From: Notospermus geniculatus
Taxonomy: Eukaryota > Nemertea > Pilidiophora > Heteronemertea > Lineidae
Assembly (NCBI GenBank): GCA_002633025.1
Contig: NMRB01002459.1
Span: 26,381 to 90,380 of the forward strand
Direction: 5' to 3'
Length of the DNA: 64,000 nucleotides
The stretch's first letter is position 1. Each line of letters begins with the position of its first letter. Below the pieces are notes generated by a model. That model did not search any database. It saw only the letters and a program-made list of their open reading frames with translations, and was not told the DNA's origin. Position numbers and translations under genes: made by a program. Of this stretch, positions 33,801 to 39,784 are shown piece after piece.

Positions 33801-34833
33801 ATTGTTGGGCACCCAAAAGGGGCATTTCTATTCAACTCTTTTGGTCAACCTAAACTTTTCACACCTTCCTGTTTTTTTTCAGAGTTTCTTCATTTATATC
33901 TATTAACCCACAATAAGGGCCTAGCTCATTCACTTCTAGGATCTCTACTAGAAAGTGCCTGAGAAAGAACCCGTTGGGGTCGAAAATTTGTAAAATTCGG
34001 AGACGACTTTACTTAGGCCTATACTTGTCACCTTATTACTTGCTTATTTAACGGCTATTCTGTTCTTTGTTGCAATTGCAATTATTTTCGTTCCTGGTCA
34101 CCATCCGATACTCATTTCATTTTCCTCCGTTAGAATTGAGCAACTGCACGAAGGATGACGAGAAAACTATAGCCATCATTGCGGGGGTGTCGTCAGGAGT
34201 CGCCGTCATACTCATTGTCGTGATTGCTGTGGTGGTGCACAAGAAGTGTCGAAGGTATCTCATTATAGACGTCTATTCTATCAATGCTCACGCCACGGCT
34301 TACCCTAAAGCTAGCCGCACACGACGAATAATGCTTGACGTATTTTGCGCAGCCTTATATTGAAGATTGCAGGGTTTGATGTAAATAATACCTGCACTTT
34401 TGTAAGTCAATGTCGTTGCCATGACTGCAGGCCAGCCTAGTGATATGTACCGTTACCGTAGCTTTTTTATTTCCTTGTTTTAGTAAATGATTATGTATTG
34501 TATTTATTGTATTTTATGTTCATGTTGCAATGTAATCCACGAATCTTAATAAATAAAAAAAAATAAATTGCTGAGACACGAAACTTGGCAGTGTGCGCTT
34601 TGATGTCTCCGCCATTCCTGCCTGCTCCGTCTCTGTAAAAAAATATTACCAAATTTGACAAACTGCAACTTGGTAAACACAGCGATGCTTGCTAATTCTA
34701 TCACACAATCCATATTTATAGTGTCCATCATTGTTTCAGGGGTAAGGTTAGTCCACCATCTGCAGAGGAGGTCAAATCTGAAGCGGAAGAAAATGAAGCC
34801 GACAAAAAACAACAAGCATCAAAAACGGAGTGA
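9763..34833 (+). CDS. VWDE-like type I membrane protein, 3' thirteen exons (5' end not in view)
   Basis: Joining exons 9763-9820, 10316-10615, 14420-14537, 20912-21011, 22046-22191, 25321-25532, 26643-26798, 27924-28101, 30837-31027, 32219-32449, 33100-33214, 34134-34254 and 34740-34833 gives 672 residues with no stop. All introns are GT...AG and every phase matches. Counting from the first full codon: residues 1-192 are a VWD-type domain (ACNCGV-like SCNCGVAVK, GLCGFIDGNPTND); 193-241 are Cys-rich; 265-288 hold basic cleavage sites; FVFDPSYVYQEPTWPTSSG (302-320) is a VWDE signature; an EGF-like domain spans about 412-437; PPTIAYIPRDGLC starts an IPT/TIG-like stretch to about 553; a small Cys module covers 554-600; the TM helix is 615-636. 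Such proteins are secreted or cell-surface in known animals; ligands are not established. N-terminal exons, including the expected GDPH motif, lie outside or were missed. Confidence 0.85.
10316..10615 (+). CDS. VWDE-like exon: VWD domain core
   Basis: This is exactly 100 codons, phase 0 to 0, with acceptor CACTACAG and donor GTGAGT. It begins VNAYFVYCKDA and contains SCNCGVAVKAADEVVVFSSC, the ACNCGVAVR..DDV pattern of VWDE-type VWD domains, and ends with RKDGMEYY. An insertion (TRVANDKTKPKPN) makes it slightly longer than typical. The Cys residues are intact. Confidence 0.85.
10807..12282. mobile_element. Second TTAA palindromic transposon T1 copy, with gap
   Basis: TTAA at 10807-10810 and 12279-12282 flank mirrored ends (AGCTGAACTAGATCGTTAAA and its reverse complement). 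The arms match the T1 body at 5185-6596. The middle is an assembly gap (11420-12021) preceded by CACACACACA. After the gap, 12022-12130 is a short tandem repeat of an AAGGCGAAATGGGAA-like unit, absent from the first copy. Confidence 0.8.
11420..12021. other. Assembly gap (Ns)
   Basis: 602 Ns. Open frames running through it are artefacts. Confidence 0.99.
12283..12603 (+). mobile_element. tRNA-derived SINE
   Basis: The first ~75 bases are tRNA-like: an A box in GTGATCTAGTGGTGAAGG and a B box in GTGGGTTCGAGCCCCACC with a perfect T stem. The body includes CCTTAAGCAAGTTCCTTTAC and GTGCACGTAAAAGATCC, phrases of a kind I associate with invertebrate SINE bodies. It starts directly after the TTAA of T1 and ends at CATGCCATGCCATA; family B sequence (AACTTTGAAATTTATC) then resumes. 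Confidence 0.8.
12870..13740. repeat. Array of small inverted-repeat elements (GTGTAA...TTACAC)
   Basis: Three related units lie at about 12870-13045, 13048-13195 and 13490-13668 (the last inverted). They share GTGTTCCCC, TTATTCCGTCAGACAATA-like and CTGAAAAACGTTACAC blocks. A fourth copy is at about 39785-39940. Fragments of another MITE (family F, end GACAGCTCCTATT) appear at about 13360-13406 and 13713-13740. Confidence 0.6.
14220..14371. mobile_element. Family F MITE fragment
   Basis: It shows CAATAGGTGTCAATATGGCC, a GCGGACCCATTC block and the end GGACTGCTCCTATT. The same order occurs at 37160-37310 and, inverted, at 48218-48390. It ends about 50 bases before the next VWDE exon. Confidence 0.65.
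14420..14537 (+). CDS. VWDE-like exon: VWD domain
   Basis: The acceptor is TTCATTACAG and the donor GTAAGA. Phase 0 in, one base out; 39 residues beginning VTLPSGTYVKVMAEV. This follows EYY from the previous exon exactly as LPTGT follows the Y-x-V strand in VWDE-type VWD domains. It has no cysteine. The phase fits the next exon at 20912, across a 6.4-kb intron full of repeats. Confidence 0.8.
15186..15504. mobile_element. MITE with ~30-base inverted ends
   Basis: TACTGTAAAATCGGACTTGT at 15186 mirrors ACAAGTCCGATTCTACAGTA ending at 15504. Both ends continue into the inverted pair AACATCACTT/AAGTGATGTT. The interior has no coding frame. Confidence 0.75.
15950..17007. mobile_element. TTAA-bounded element with inner hairpin
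   Basis: TTAAGGTCGATCTATA at 15950 mirrors TATAGATCGACCTTAA ending at 17007. Just inside, AAAGTGTTTTTCACATTGAA (15965) continues through a ~36-base inverted match that ends at 16228. Whether this is one element or two nested ones is unclear. No gene is visible in it. Confidence 0.5.
17060..17760. repeat. Family A relative with short inverted ends
   Basis: AACCAGGTTTTCGAAG at 17060 mirrors CTTCGAAAACCTGGTT at 17759. The interior shares TTCAAGGTCACAGAGGTCAA and GACTTGACCCAGA blocks with family A but has a different start. No open frame is convincing. Confidence 0.6.
17985..18290 (+). repeat. Dispersed repeat, direct copy at 57388-57672
   Basis: CAGTGAATCACGCACTGT, ATGAGATAGCAGGATGCTTT, TTCTTCAACGGACTTTCCGC and TCACTGAGTATCC occur in the same order at 57388-57672. 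It reads like a fragment of an older dispersed element. No function is assigned. Confidence 0.65.
18536..19438 (+). repeat. Family A copy with both ends
   Basis: It starts AGCTCACCCGTGAGCTTTAG and ends CATGGTCCATGGACCATTTC. The second half contains three ~120-base tandem units, each with CAATATGGCCGCCAGGT and GACTTGACCCAGA-type phrases. It is useful as the most complete reference copy in the window. Confidence 0.8.
19440..20880. other. Intronic stretch without recognised gene
   Basis: Small tandem repeats are present (TTATAC at about 20223-20250, AATG at about 20525-20547). The GAATAAATGAAATGAATG tail suggests the 3' end of a retroelement. A 131-codon minus-strand frame (20449-20844) runs over this tail and shows no domain. 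Confidence 0.4.
20912..21011 (+). CDS. VWDE-like exon: end of VWD domain
   Basis: The acceptor is ATTTTTCAG and the donor GTATGT. With one base from the previous exon it reads GLCGFIDGNPTNDQRNPDG and continues to FVGVWR, the last Arg being split. The GLCG.FDG...ND motif is the conserved end of VWD domains; here Thr/Asn replaces the usual spacing only slightly. Confidence 0.9.
22046..22191 (+). CDS. VWDE-like exon: Cys-rich segment after VWD
   Basis: The acceptor is ACATTTCAG and the donor GTAAGT. It reads QDKSCSLFQGAKLDNND, then NTYCRCV and DADPCPP. Five cysteines occur in about 48 residues, matching the W-R..SLF...YC.C tail of VWDE VWD domains. Phase 2-base in, one base out. Confidence 0.85.
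22226..23022 (-). mobile_element. Harbinger-like deletion derivative
   Basis: The ends GGCCCGTATGCACCAA and TTGGTGCATACGGGCC are inverted. Longer, looser mirrored TTTAAAC-rich subterminal repeats lie inside. A transposase fragment sits in the middle (22517-22756, minus). Related ends bound a second element at 23896-24060. Confidence 0.7.
22517..22756 (-). pseudogene. Harbinger (HARBI1-type) transposase fragment
   Basis: 80 residues beginning MEEFRDGDFHKRYRFTKEN and containing LLLTLRFYATGHFQ, then GVHQITVSRIVK and a stop. This matches the region before the DDE catalytic core of Harbinger nucleases, where R-F-R-L-S-K and L..LRFYATG..Q..D..GVS..TVSR are conserved. About a quarter of a full transposase remains and the catalytic DDE part is missing, so it cannot be active. 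Confidence 0.8.
23029..23895. repeat. Nested inverted repeats, including a 48-base perfect palindrome
   Basis: Outer arms at about 23106-23300 and 23757-23895 are mirrored (GTGACACTACGCTATGGCAC and its complement). Inside, 23358-23405 is a perfect 48-base palindrome centred on GAATTC (half: AAAAACACACCCCGAGCTCA plus CGAA). 23455-23664 is a further inverted pair containing CTGAAGAAGACCCC and TTGGGGTCGAAAATTTGCAA. No gene is present. Confidence 0.7.
23896..24060. mobile_element. Small MITE related to the Harbinger-like element
   Basis: GTATGCACCAATGAAGATTA and TCTTGAACTCAGG at the left mirror CCTGAGTTCAAGATAATCTT and GTTGGTGCATACGGCC at the right. The size is about 165 bases. The GTGCATACGGCC termini match the element at 22226-23022. 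Confidence 0.7.
24893..25300. mobile_element. MITE rich in GTTGCA, abutting a splice acceptor
   Basis: GGGCGGTTTACACTAGGTTG on the left mirrors AGTTGCATGTGTAAACGGGC on the right. GTTGCA/TGCAAC is repeated about 18 times inside. It ends 20 bases before the acceptor of the next VWDE exon, leaving only CTACTCTTTCTCATTAATTA as the branch/pyrimidine region outside the element. Confidence 0.7.
25321..25532 (+). CDS. VWDE-like exon: linker with two furin-type sites
   Basis: The acceptor is ATTAATTACAG and the donor GTAATG. It encodes 70 residues with NGRKKRSVYSE and LKRGKRAVPTD, giving R-K-K-R and R-G-K-R proprotein-convertase consensus sites 13 residues apart. The end is SFVFDPSYVYQ, the conserved F.FdP.YVY motif of the VWDE family. 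It is phase 0 out. Confidence 0.85.
25700..26640. other. Intronic stretch without recognised gene
   Basis: A perfect hairpin CACGATTTGATTA/TAATCAAATCGTG lies at about 26063-26091. The rest shows no conserved frame; the 88-codon frame at 25840-26106 ends in this hairpin and looks incidental. Confidence 0.4.
26643..26798 (+). CDS. VWDE-like exon: WPT..SG signature
   Basis: The acceptor is ATCCTCTGCAG and the donor GTAAAA. 52 codons, phase 0 both sides: EPTWPTSSGWTEAKARAYCE, then CKTYLGATYANEINSCIFDIK. EPxWPT.SG.TE..A..YC is a hallmark of VWDE proteins and the I..C..DI end is also typical. Three Cys residues are conserved. Confidence 0.9.
26840..27910. other. Intron with minor repeats
   Basis: Contains a poly-C run (27252-27265). 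A phrase GATTCCCTATCCATTCATAC (about 27859) recurs at about 54465, marking a dispersed repeat. The 97-codon frame 27623-27916 covers that repeat and shows no domain. Confidence 0.4.
27924..28101 (+). CDS. VWDE-like exon: VWDE region and first half of EGF
   Basis: The acceptor is AACTTTCAG and the donor GTAAGG. It begins ATDGTTFAASTLNVI, continuing the DIxxTDGT.FA.SAL pattern of this family. It ends LCLDNCNGKGTCKEG, the first three cysteines of an EGF-like domain. One base is left over (phase 1 junction inside the EGF). A MITE begins 18 bases after the donor. Confidence 0.9.
28119..28368. mobile_element. Two adjacent family C MITEs
   Basis: 28119-28251 and 28252-28368 each carry inverted ends of the type GGAGTTTTCGCAAAGCCCC and GGGGGCTTTGCGAAAACTC with CGAAACGCCAACGCGAACG. 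Further copies lie at 49681-49810 and 52238-52370. Size is about 125-135 bases. Confidence 0.8.
28431..29022. mobile_element. Family D element with repeated ATCATCATACA hairpins
   Basis: The ends GTCTACACGATCATACATTT and AAATGTATGATCGTGTAGAC are inverted. Inside, ACATCATCATACATTTG/CAAATGTATGATGATGT alternates several times, with a CCACACGATCATACATTTGT repeat. A shorter copy is at 53488-53695. Confidence 0.8.
29021..29188. mobile_element. Family E MITE
   Basis: AAAGGAGCACGGTATTG and CAATACCGTGCTCTTTT are inverted ends. The body contains CGACGTAGAGGGAGCCACCT and a GTCGAGAAAAAGTGG block shared with a larger copy at 51353-52005. Confidence 0.75.
29189..29769. mobile_element. TIR element swollen by a CCCGGGTGG minisatellite
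   Basis: TACGGTGGCCCATACATGCC at 29189 mirrors GGCATGTTTGGGCCACCGTA at 29769, and the mirror extends about 70 bases inward (ATTCTGAACATTATTGTATT). Between 29268 and 29690 a ~20-22-base unit ACATTTCCACCCGGGTGGAA, with CCTGGG variants, is repeated about 20 times. Each unit is itself palindromic, which creates long open frames on both strands; these are not genes. Confidence 0.85.
29770..30830. other. Intron remainder
   Basis: A small tandem TTAAAGGTTAC repeat occurs at about 30045-30105. No exon with the right phase was found and none is required here. Confidence 0.4.
30837..31027 (+). CDS. VWDE-like exon: second half of EGF plus IPT-like start
   Basis: The acceptor is ATTTTTCTAG and the donor GTAAGT. 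It reads QCVCNAGFYGSVCS, completing an EGF-like C-x-C...C pattern. Then comes PPTIAYIPRDGLCNTRS, and NCSRSEIFGRDIINSPDLKC, the G..F..S..L.C feature of IPT/TIG-like folds. N-CS is a potential N-glycosylation site. It is phase 0 out. Confidence 0.9.
31200..32098. mobile_element. TIR element in VWDE intron
   Basis: CACTGTAAAAAATCGTCCTC at 31200 mirrors GAGGACGATGTTTTTACAGTG-like sequence ending at 32098; the mirrors extend about 35 bases. Inner hairpins are present (GGGCTTAAAAATTGG and CCAATTTTAAGCCC around 31430-31470). CACTG-type ends with long mirrors suggest a non-autonomous DNA transposon. A single N is at 32062. Confidence 0.7.
32219..32449 (+). CDS. VWDE-like exon: IPT/TIG-like region
   Basis: The acceptor is ATCCCCTTTCAG and the donor GTAGGT. 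77 codons, phase 0-0: TTTATFINFNLVLCPHNGKI, then NFLVALSNNGKDYSKDELLF and MAYDSACFECS. The V.C..........V.ISN.G..YS....F..YD..C..C pattern is a VWDE/TIG hallmark. NCT near the end is a possible N-glycosylation site. Confidence 0.9.
33100..33214 (+). CDS. VWDE-like exon: small Cys module
   Basis: The acceptor is TTCATTTAG and the donor GTATGT. It reads NTGCVIGTKCFVSQEVDADN, then QCKICDPDRNTMEWSLNT. The C...G.CF...........C..C.P......W pattern closes the extracellular region of VWDE-like proteins before the stalk. Phase 1 out. Confidence 0.9.
33234..33507. mobile_element. MITE just after the exon donor
   Basis: CTAGTTCGAATTGTAAACAT at about 33242 mirrors ATGTTTACAATTCGAACTAG at about 33497. 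The ends read AAGGTGCT/AGTACCTTT. It begins about 20 bases after the donor at 33215. Confidence 0.75.
33722..33898. mobile_element. MITE, ~75-base inverted arms
   Basis: TATAAATGAAGAAACCCTAA at 33722 mirrors TTCAGAGTTTCTTCATTTAT at 33898. The arms contain GAACAGGAAGGTGTGGAAAG and GACCAAAACAGTTGAATAGA with their complements. Confidence 0.75.
34134..34254 (+). CDS. VWDE-like exon: transmembrane segment
   Basis: The acceptor is TCCTCCGTTAG and the donor GTATCT. After ELSNCTKDDEKT it encodes a hydrophobic run of about 23 residues (IAIIAGVSSGVAVILIVVIA and on) followed by HKKCRR, a positive stop-transfer sequence. This gives type I topology with a short cytosolic tail. NCT is a potential glycosylation site next to the membrane. 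Confidence 0.9.
34255..34553 (+). other. Possible alternative 3' end by read-through of last donor
   Basis: If the donor at 34255 is skipped, the frame continues after CRR for 37 residues (starting YLIIDVYSINAHATA) to a TGA-type stop at 34361-34363. AATAAA is at 34548-34553, followed by an A-rich run. This could be an alternative short 3' end, or just intron with a retroelement-like A tail. Confidence 0.3.
34740..34833 (+). CDS. VWDE-like terminal exon: cytoplasmic tail
   Basis: The acceptor is CATTGTTTCAG. The first base completes the Arg split in the previous exon, then GKVSPPSAEEVKSEAEENEA continues to ASKTE and TGA at 34831-34833. The tail is acidic then Lys/Gln-rich, 30 residues. An alternative frame reads a basic tail to 34900, but only the acidic frame fits the splice phase. 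Downstream copies preserve the S-E-A-E....D-A-D-K core. Confidence 0.75.
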
Positions 34834-34999
34834 CGGATTTCATGTCGACTCGCAAGACCTGAATAGGGCATTAGGCCACTTAGAGTTGACATACATGTAA
34901 CGTCTGAAGCGGAAGGAGATGACGCCGACAAAAAACAACAAACATAAAAAATGGAGTGATGGGTTTCATGTCGACTTGCAATACCTGAATAGGGCATTA

Positions 35000-35825
35000 C
35001 CCAGGACATGAATCTTACTAATAATCTTATAATTTTCTTAGTAAGTATCTTGGCTATTTCTTAGTAAGATCTTAGTAAGAAAAATCTTACTAAGACTTTT
35101 CTTATAAGATTCTTACAAGAAAAATCTTACTAAGATTTTTCTTACCAAAATCGTAGTAAGAAAAATCTTAGATACTGTTTCTTAGTAAGATTTTTCTTAC
35201 TAATATCTTAGTCAGAAAAATCTTACTAAGATTTATCTTGTAAGAATCTTATAAGAAANNNNNNNNNNNNNNNNNNNNNNNNNNNNNNNNNNNNNNNNNN
35301 NNNNNNNNNNNNNNNNNNNNNNNNNNNNNNNNNNNNNNNNNNNNNNNNNNNNNNNNNNNNNNNNNNNNNNNNNNNNNNNNNNNNNNNNNNNNNNNNNNNN
35401 NNNNNNNNNNNNNNNNNNNNNNNNNNNNNNNNNNNNNNNNNNNNNNNNNNNNNNNNNNNNNNNNNNNNNNNNNNNNNNNNNNNNNNNNNNNNNNNNNNNN
35501 NNNNNNNNNNNNNNNNNNNNNNNNNNNNNNNNNNNNNNNNNNNNNNNNNNNNNNNNNNNNNNNNNNNNNNNNNNNNNNNNNNNNNNNNNNNNNNNNNNNN
35601 NNNNNNNNNNNNNNNNNNNNNNNNNNNNNNNNNNNNNNNNNNNNNNNNNNNNNNNNNNNNNNNNNNNNNNNNNNNNNNNNNNNNNNNNNNNNNNNNNNNA
35701 TTTTTCTTGTAAGAATCTTACAAGAAAAATCTTACTAAGATTTTTCTTACTAAGATCTTACTAAGAAATAGCTAAGATACTTACTAAGAAAATTATAAGA
35801 TAATTAGTAAGATTCATGTCCTGGG
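35000..35825. mobile_element. TA-flanked AT-rich palindromic element with gap
   Basis: CCCAGGACATGAATCTTACT at 35000 mirrors AGTAAGATTCATGTCCTGGG ending at 35825. TA is on each side, and the uninterrupted tandem unit reads GGGCATTAGGCC, so TA is the duplicated target. The inside is a long run of CTTAGTAAGAAAAATCTTAC units. 35259-35699 is Ns. TA targets suggest a Tc1/mariner-type MITE. Confidence 0.8.
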
Positions 35826-35989
35826 TAGGCCACTTAGAGTAGACATAACGTCTGAAGCGGAAGGCGATGACGCCGACAAAACAACATCTAAAAAGGAGTG
35901 ACAAAAAAAGCTAATAAGTTAAAGTTTGGGTTTATAGTCTGATATCAACAACGGTAGAGGTGTCATCCGACTTTACACTTTAACCCAAG

Positions 35990-36200
35990 TCTATCCTGAA
36001 ACCTTTCAGTAGAACTCAGATGAGCTGCTCATTCAGCGCTACAATCCGAGCATTTCCGACCGGTACCCATTTATACACATGGGTGGAGAGAGGCCAGTGA
36101 GGCAAAGAGACATGCCCAAAGTCTCACGCCCAGTGGGATTTGAACCCGGGACCCTCTGACCGCTAGTCGGAAGCCCGAACCACTACACCACCCTGGCTCC
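35990..36200 (-). mobile_element. tRNA-derived SINE, minus strand
   Basis: Minus-strand reading begins GGAGCCAGGGTGGTGTAGTG with an A box, then GGGTCCCGGGTTCAAATCCC as B box and T arm. It continues into a body with CTCACTGGCCTCTCTCCACC and GTATAAATGGGTACCGGTCG. The 3' boundary is approximate. Confidence 0.75.
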
Positions 36201-36651
36201 TCCCTTTACGATAAGAAAACCTGACAATACTGTGATATGTCGACTTGCAAGACATGAATAGGGCATTAGGCCACCTAGAGTAGACATAACGTCTAAAGTG
36301 GAAGGAGATGATGCGGCAAAAACGAGAAACATAAAAAAAAGGAGTGATGGATTTCATGTCGCTAAATAGAGTAGACATCCACGTGCGAGAAAATAGGAAG
36401 GTCAACATGCTATAATAAAATTAGTGTGATAGGAATTGTTGTCTCATAGATCACTGTCAGGGTTGTACATGTATTTTCTCCGAGATTTAGCACTTCCAAC
36501 ACTTTTTGGAAGGACAAGTTCATAATTTATACGTCAAAAACAGAGTCGTAACCCATTCGAATAATTGATAGCATTATTCCATTGATATACTTGTATACAT
36601 GTATTCATCTCCACAACCATTTCCCTCAAACTGACTAGGTCAGATTCGCTG

Positions 36652-37310
36652 AATAGGAGCAGTCAGTCATTTAATTTAATTTAATTTAATAACACTTTAT
36701 TGACAGAGCACCAAAATAATACAGATAAATAAATTAACAGAAGGAATGAACATAAGATAACAGTGAAATAAAAATAACGGTGGCCAAAAGGGGTAAACGT
36801 GTACCCCAATAAAACATTTGTTGGAACCTTAAAATAATAATCATTGATAATAATTGATAATAATGGACACGGGCAACCCGGCAGACTAGCCATCACCGCC
36901 GGTATCACCCCACAGACAAAAACTAGGCTTGTCTGCAGTTGTGGCACCGGCAGCGACTGACAAGCGTACAGGGGTTACCCGTGTCCACCGTATGGAGCTT
37001 TGCCTTAAAATGATCTGTCACAGATCATTTTAAGGCAAAGCTCCATACGGTGGACATGGGTAACACCTTGTCACAGTGACAAGGTGTTTAAAACTGGCGT
37101 AACTATTGCACTGCCTAACCAAGGGCAAGGAGTTCCACAACTGACACCCACGGATAACCACGGATTTGGCCAATAGGTGTCACTATGGCCCAATTCAATG
37201 CCTAGCGGACCCATTCATGATTGATTGAGCACAAACAAGAGACTTTTCTATTGGTCTGCTAGAACTTTGCTGCCGTCTTTTGGCGATAAGTGCGGGTGAC
37301 TGCTCCTATT
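36652..37310. mobile_element. Family F MITE interrupted by a palindromic insert
   Basis: AATAGGAGCAGTCAGTC at 36652 mirrors GGGTGACTGCTCCTATT at 37310. From about 36672 to 37160 another sequence is inserted. It contains an inverted pair 36973-37066 (TGTCCACCGTATGGAGCTTT with its mirror, ~47-base arms) and ACACCTTGTCAC/GTGACAAGGTGT at about 37065-37089. Confidence 0.65.
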
Positions 37311-37369
37311 CGACCATAAATCTGCTCGAGGCCTCCAGAAAATTGTTAATAATGTTTCACACCTTTAAT

Positions 37370-37725
37370 GAGGTACCCGCGGAACTAACGTCACGACGTG
37401 GCGCTGCGAGCGATGCGCCCGAAGTTTCTTTTTTCTAACGTTATTTCCATTTATTTCTGGTGTGAAAATAACCCGTTTGTGTTGGTCGCCTGGCAGTCAA
37501 CCAGATGAAAATTTCTTTAATCTCCTTGCGCTTTTCCTTAAAATGAAGAGAGAGGTTGGCGATAAAAGCAACGTTTTTGTCTCATTATTCCTGTAGAAAA
37601 ATGTACAGGTCACTTTTTCATGACGCAACGTCAACAGTTTAAATGACCTCACTGACGTCGCGACGGGTCAATCGATCACAGCGCCACCGCGTAGCAAGGT
37701 TTCTCACGCGGGTATCTCATTGACA
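37370..37725. mobile_element. Possible MITE (ATGAGGTACCCGCG ends)
   Basis: AATGAGGTACCCGCG at about 37368 roughly mirrors CGCGGGTATCTCATT at about 37724. A similar pair, AATGAGGTACCGG and CCGGTACCCCATT, bounds about 47243-47684. The arms are short and imperfect. Confidence 0.45.
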
Positions 37726-38453
37726 TTGTTCCGATTTGTGCCAGTTAACTTTATTTCGATTAGAGCCGTCACTTTACGATAAAAAAACCTGACAGTACTG
37801 TGATATGTGATTCATAAACATGTATGGTGATATTATGGCAATGCCATGATAATGTCGAACTGTGATGTGGTAACGATGCCTTCTTAATGTGATATACAAT
37901 TGTATTTGAACGTCTTAATTAAGGATTGTTTTTAACACTAGTTATGCAAGTATTTTTAACAGTACACCCTCTACATGTATGTACTCGTAGTTTTTATTCA
38001 ATGTAGTTGTTGTTAACCAATAATAATATTGTTTTGGGGTACAAAAAATCAACGAAGGTCAAATCACATTGATGCGTACATCCTTTGCTGATCGATAAGG
38101 CAACGGAAACCATGGAAAAGGTAAAAAAATCCAGAATAAAAATTTGCTGAGCAGATAGCTCTCCTGTGGGGGGGGGGGGGNATGGAATATTCCATTATGA
38201 CTCTATAATATTGTGTTTGTCTTAGATTTATTCATTTCGGGCGTCGACGCATGCAAATTTCGAATCTTTTTTCTCCAATTTTTATTTGTACAGTTCATAG
38301 ACAATATAGTTTTCATTGTTTTATTTAAGATGCCTTTCTTTTTACCATTTTTCCGTGTCTCGGGTAATCTAATCACTGGAATTTCAACAACGATTCAGGC
38401 CTAGCTACTGTCTTCGAGTGGCGCGATTGATCGCGTATGCACCGTTGTGCGCG

Positions 38454-39724
38454 TTAAGCCTCGCTTATGTCGCACTACGCTGTGATAGAAACAGCGTCAA
38501 CAAGTTGCAACTGATAACTTATGTCGCCACCGACAAGAAAAATACCGATCGGTCGCAACTACCTGGAGCTAGTTTATCGCCGTCTTTTGAGTGCTTATGT
38601 CGACAAAGATTTCTTTTGATTTTAAGTGACGTGGTGATTAGGTCACGTGGTCACGTTAGGCCACGTGGAATGTAAAGCGAATTTCATTGGCTGTCTTCAG
38701 GATACAGTTGTCAACTAGTCGCTGAAGTTGAACATGTGCGACTTTCAGGATCTGGATATTTTTAGTTTGCAACTAGTTTGCAACTAGTTACTCTCTGACG
38801 CCCGAGAGCTTATGTCACCTAGTAGTTGTGACTAATTAGTTCCAACTACGCGCCGATTATCAGTTGCCAACTAGTTCTTGACTCTACGTAAGGGCGACAT
38901 AAGCGAGGCTTTACAGTAGCAATACAGGTGAGGTTTCCCTTACGAAAAAGTCCCATACTTGATTTGTTTTCACATATGTGAAATGACTATTCCCATATGT
39001 GAAACGACTCTTGACGTTATGTAAAAACCTTATCGCGTTGTTGATCGGATTTTCGAGGGTTGCGTGTGAATAAATATCCCTGGAAAATCCAACTGATATA
39101 CTTTACATTCATTTCTCGAAGACCAGTGCCAGATATGCGGTCCTCGCCAACCACACATTGTCATAGAACGTCAATCAACTTCCAACAGCAGGTCAATGGA
39201 GAGTGTGAGAGAATCAACTTGGATGGACTAAACATAGGGCCCTTGTCCTCATTCATATTCAAGCGGGGGAGGCGCACAAGGATATAATGCACTGGTCTTA
39301 AGCCTCGCTTATGTCGCCCTACGCTGTGATAGAAATAGCGTCAACAAGTTGCAACTGGTAACTTAAGCCTCGGTTATGTCGCCCTACGCTGTGATAGAAA
39401 TAGCGTCAACTAGTTGCCACTGATAACTTATGTCGCCACCGACTAGAAAAATACCGATCGGTCGCAACTACCTGGAACTAGTTTATCGCCGTCTTTTGAG
39501 TGCTTATGTCGACACAGATTTCTTTTGATTTTAAGTAAGTTGAACTTGTGCGACTTTCAGGATCTGGATATTTTTAGTTGGCAACTAGTTGGCAACTAGT
39601 TACTCGCTGATGCCCGAGAGCTTATGTCACCTAGTAGTTGTGACTAATTAGTTCCAACTACGCGCCGATTATCAGTTGCCAACTAGTTCTGACTGTATGT
39701 AAGGGCGACATAAGCGAGGCTTTA
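38454..39724. mobile_element. Two copies of a TTAA-type MITE (AGCCTCGCTTATGTCGC)
   Basis: TTAAGCCTCGCTTATGTCGC (38454) mirrors GGGCGACATAAGCGAGGCTT (to 38912). A second copy spans 39363-39724, preceded by a 65-base partial copy from 39298. Both contain ATACCGATCGGTCGCAACTA and several CAACTAGTT repeats. 38915-39297 between them shows nothing recognised. Confidence 0.75.
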
Positions 39725-39784
39725 GAGAAATGAATGTATTGCCCGACTTCCGCATTCCATTGGGTCGAAGTAAGGTATTGCCGG

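Larger units (their letters stand above)
34777..36365 (+). repeat. Tandem duplications of the terminal exon and 3' flank
   Basis: A ~120-126-base unit starting TCTGAAGCGGAAG begins at 34777, 34903, 35851 and (as TCTAAAGTGGAAG) about 36292, with a partial unit at about 36233. Each contains the tail-coding segment and CATGTCGACTYGCAAGACCT plus AATAGGGCATTAGGCCAC. Copy two is split by the element at 35000-35825; a SINE lies between copies three and four. AATAAA at 36414 is a candidate polyadenylation signal for a long 3' UTR. Confidence 0.75.
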
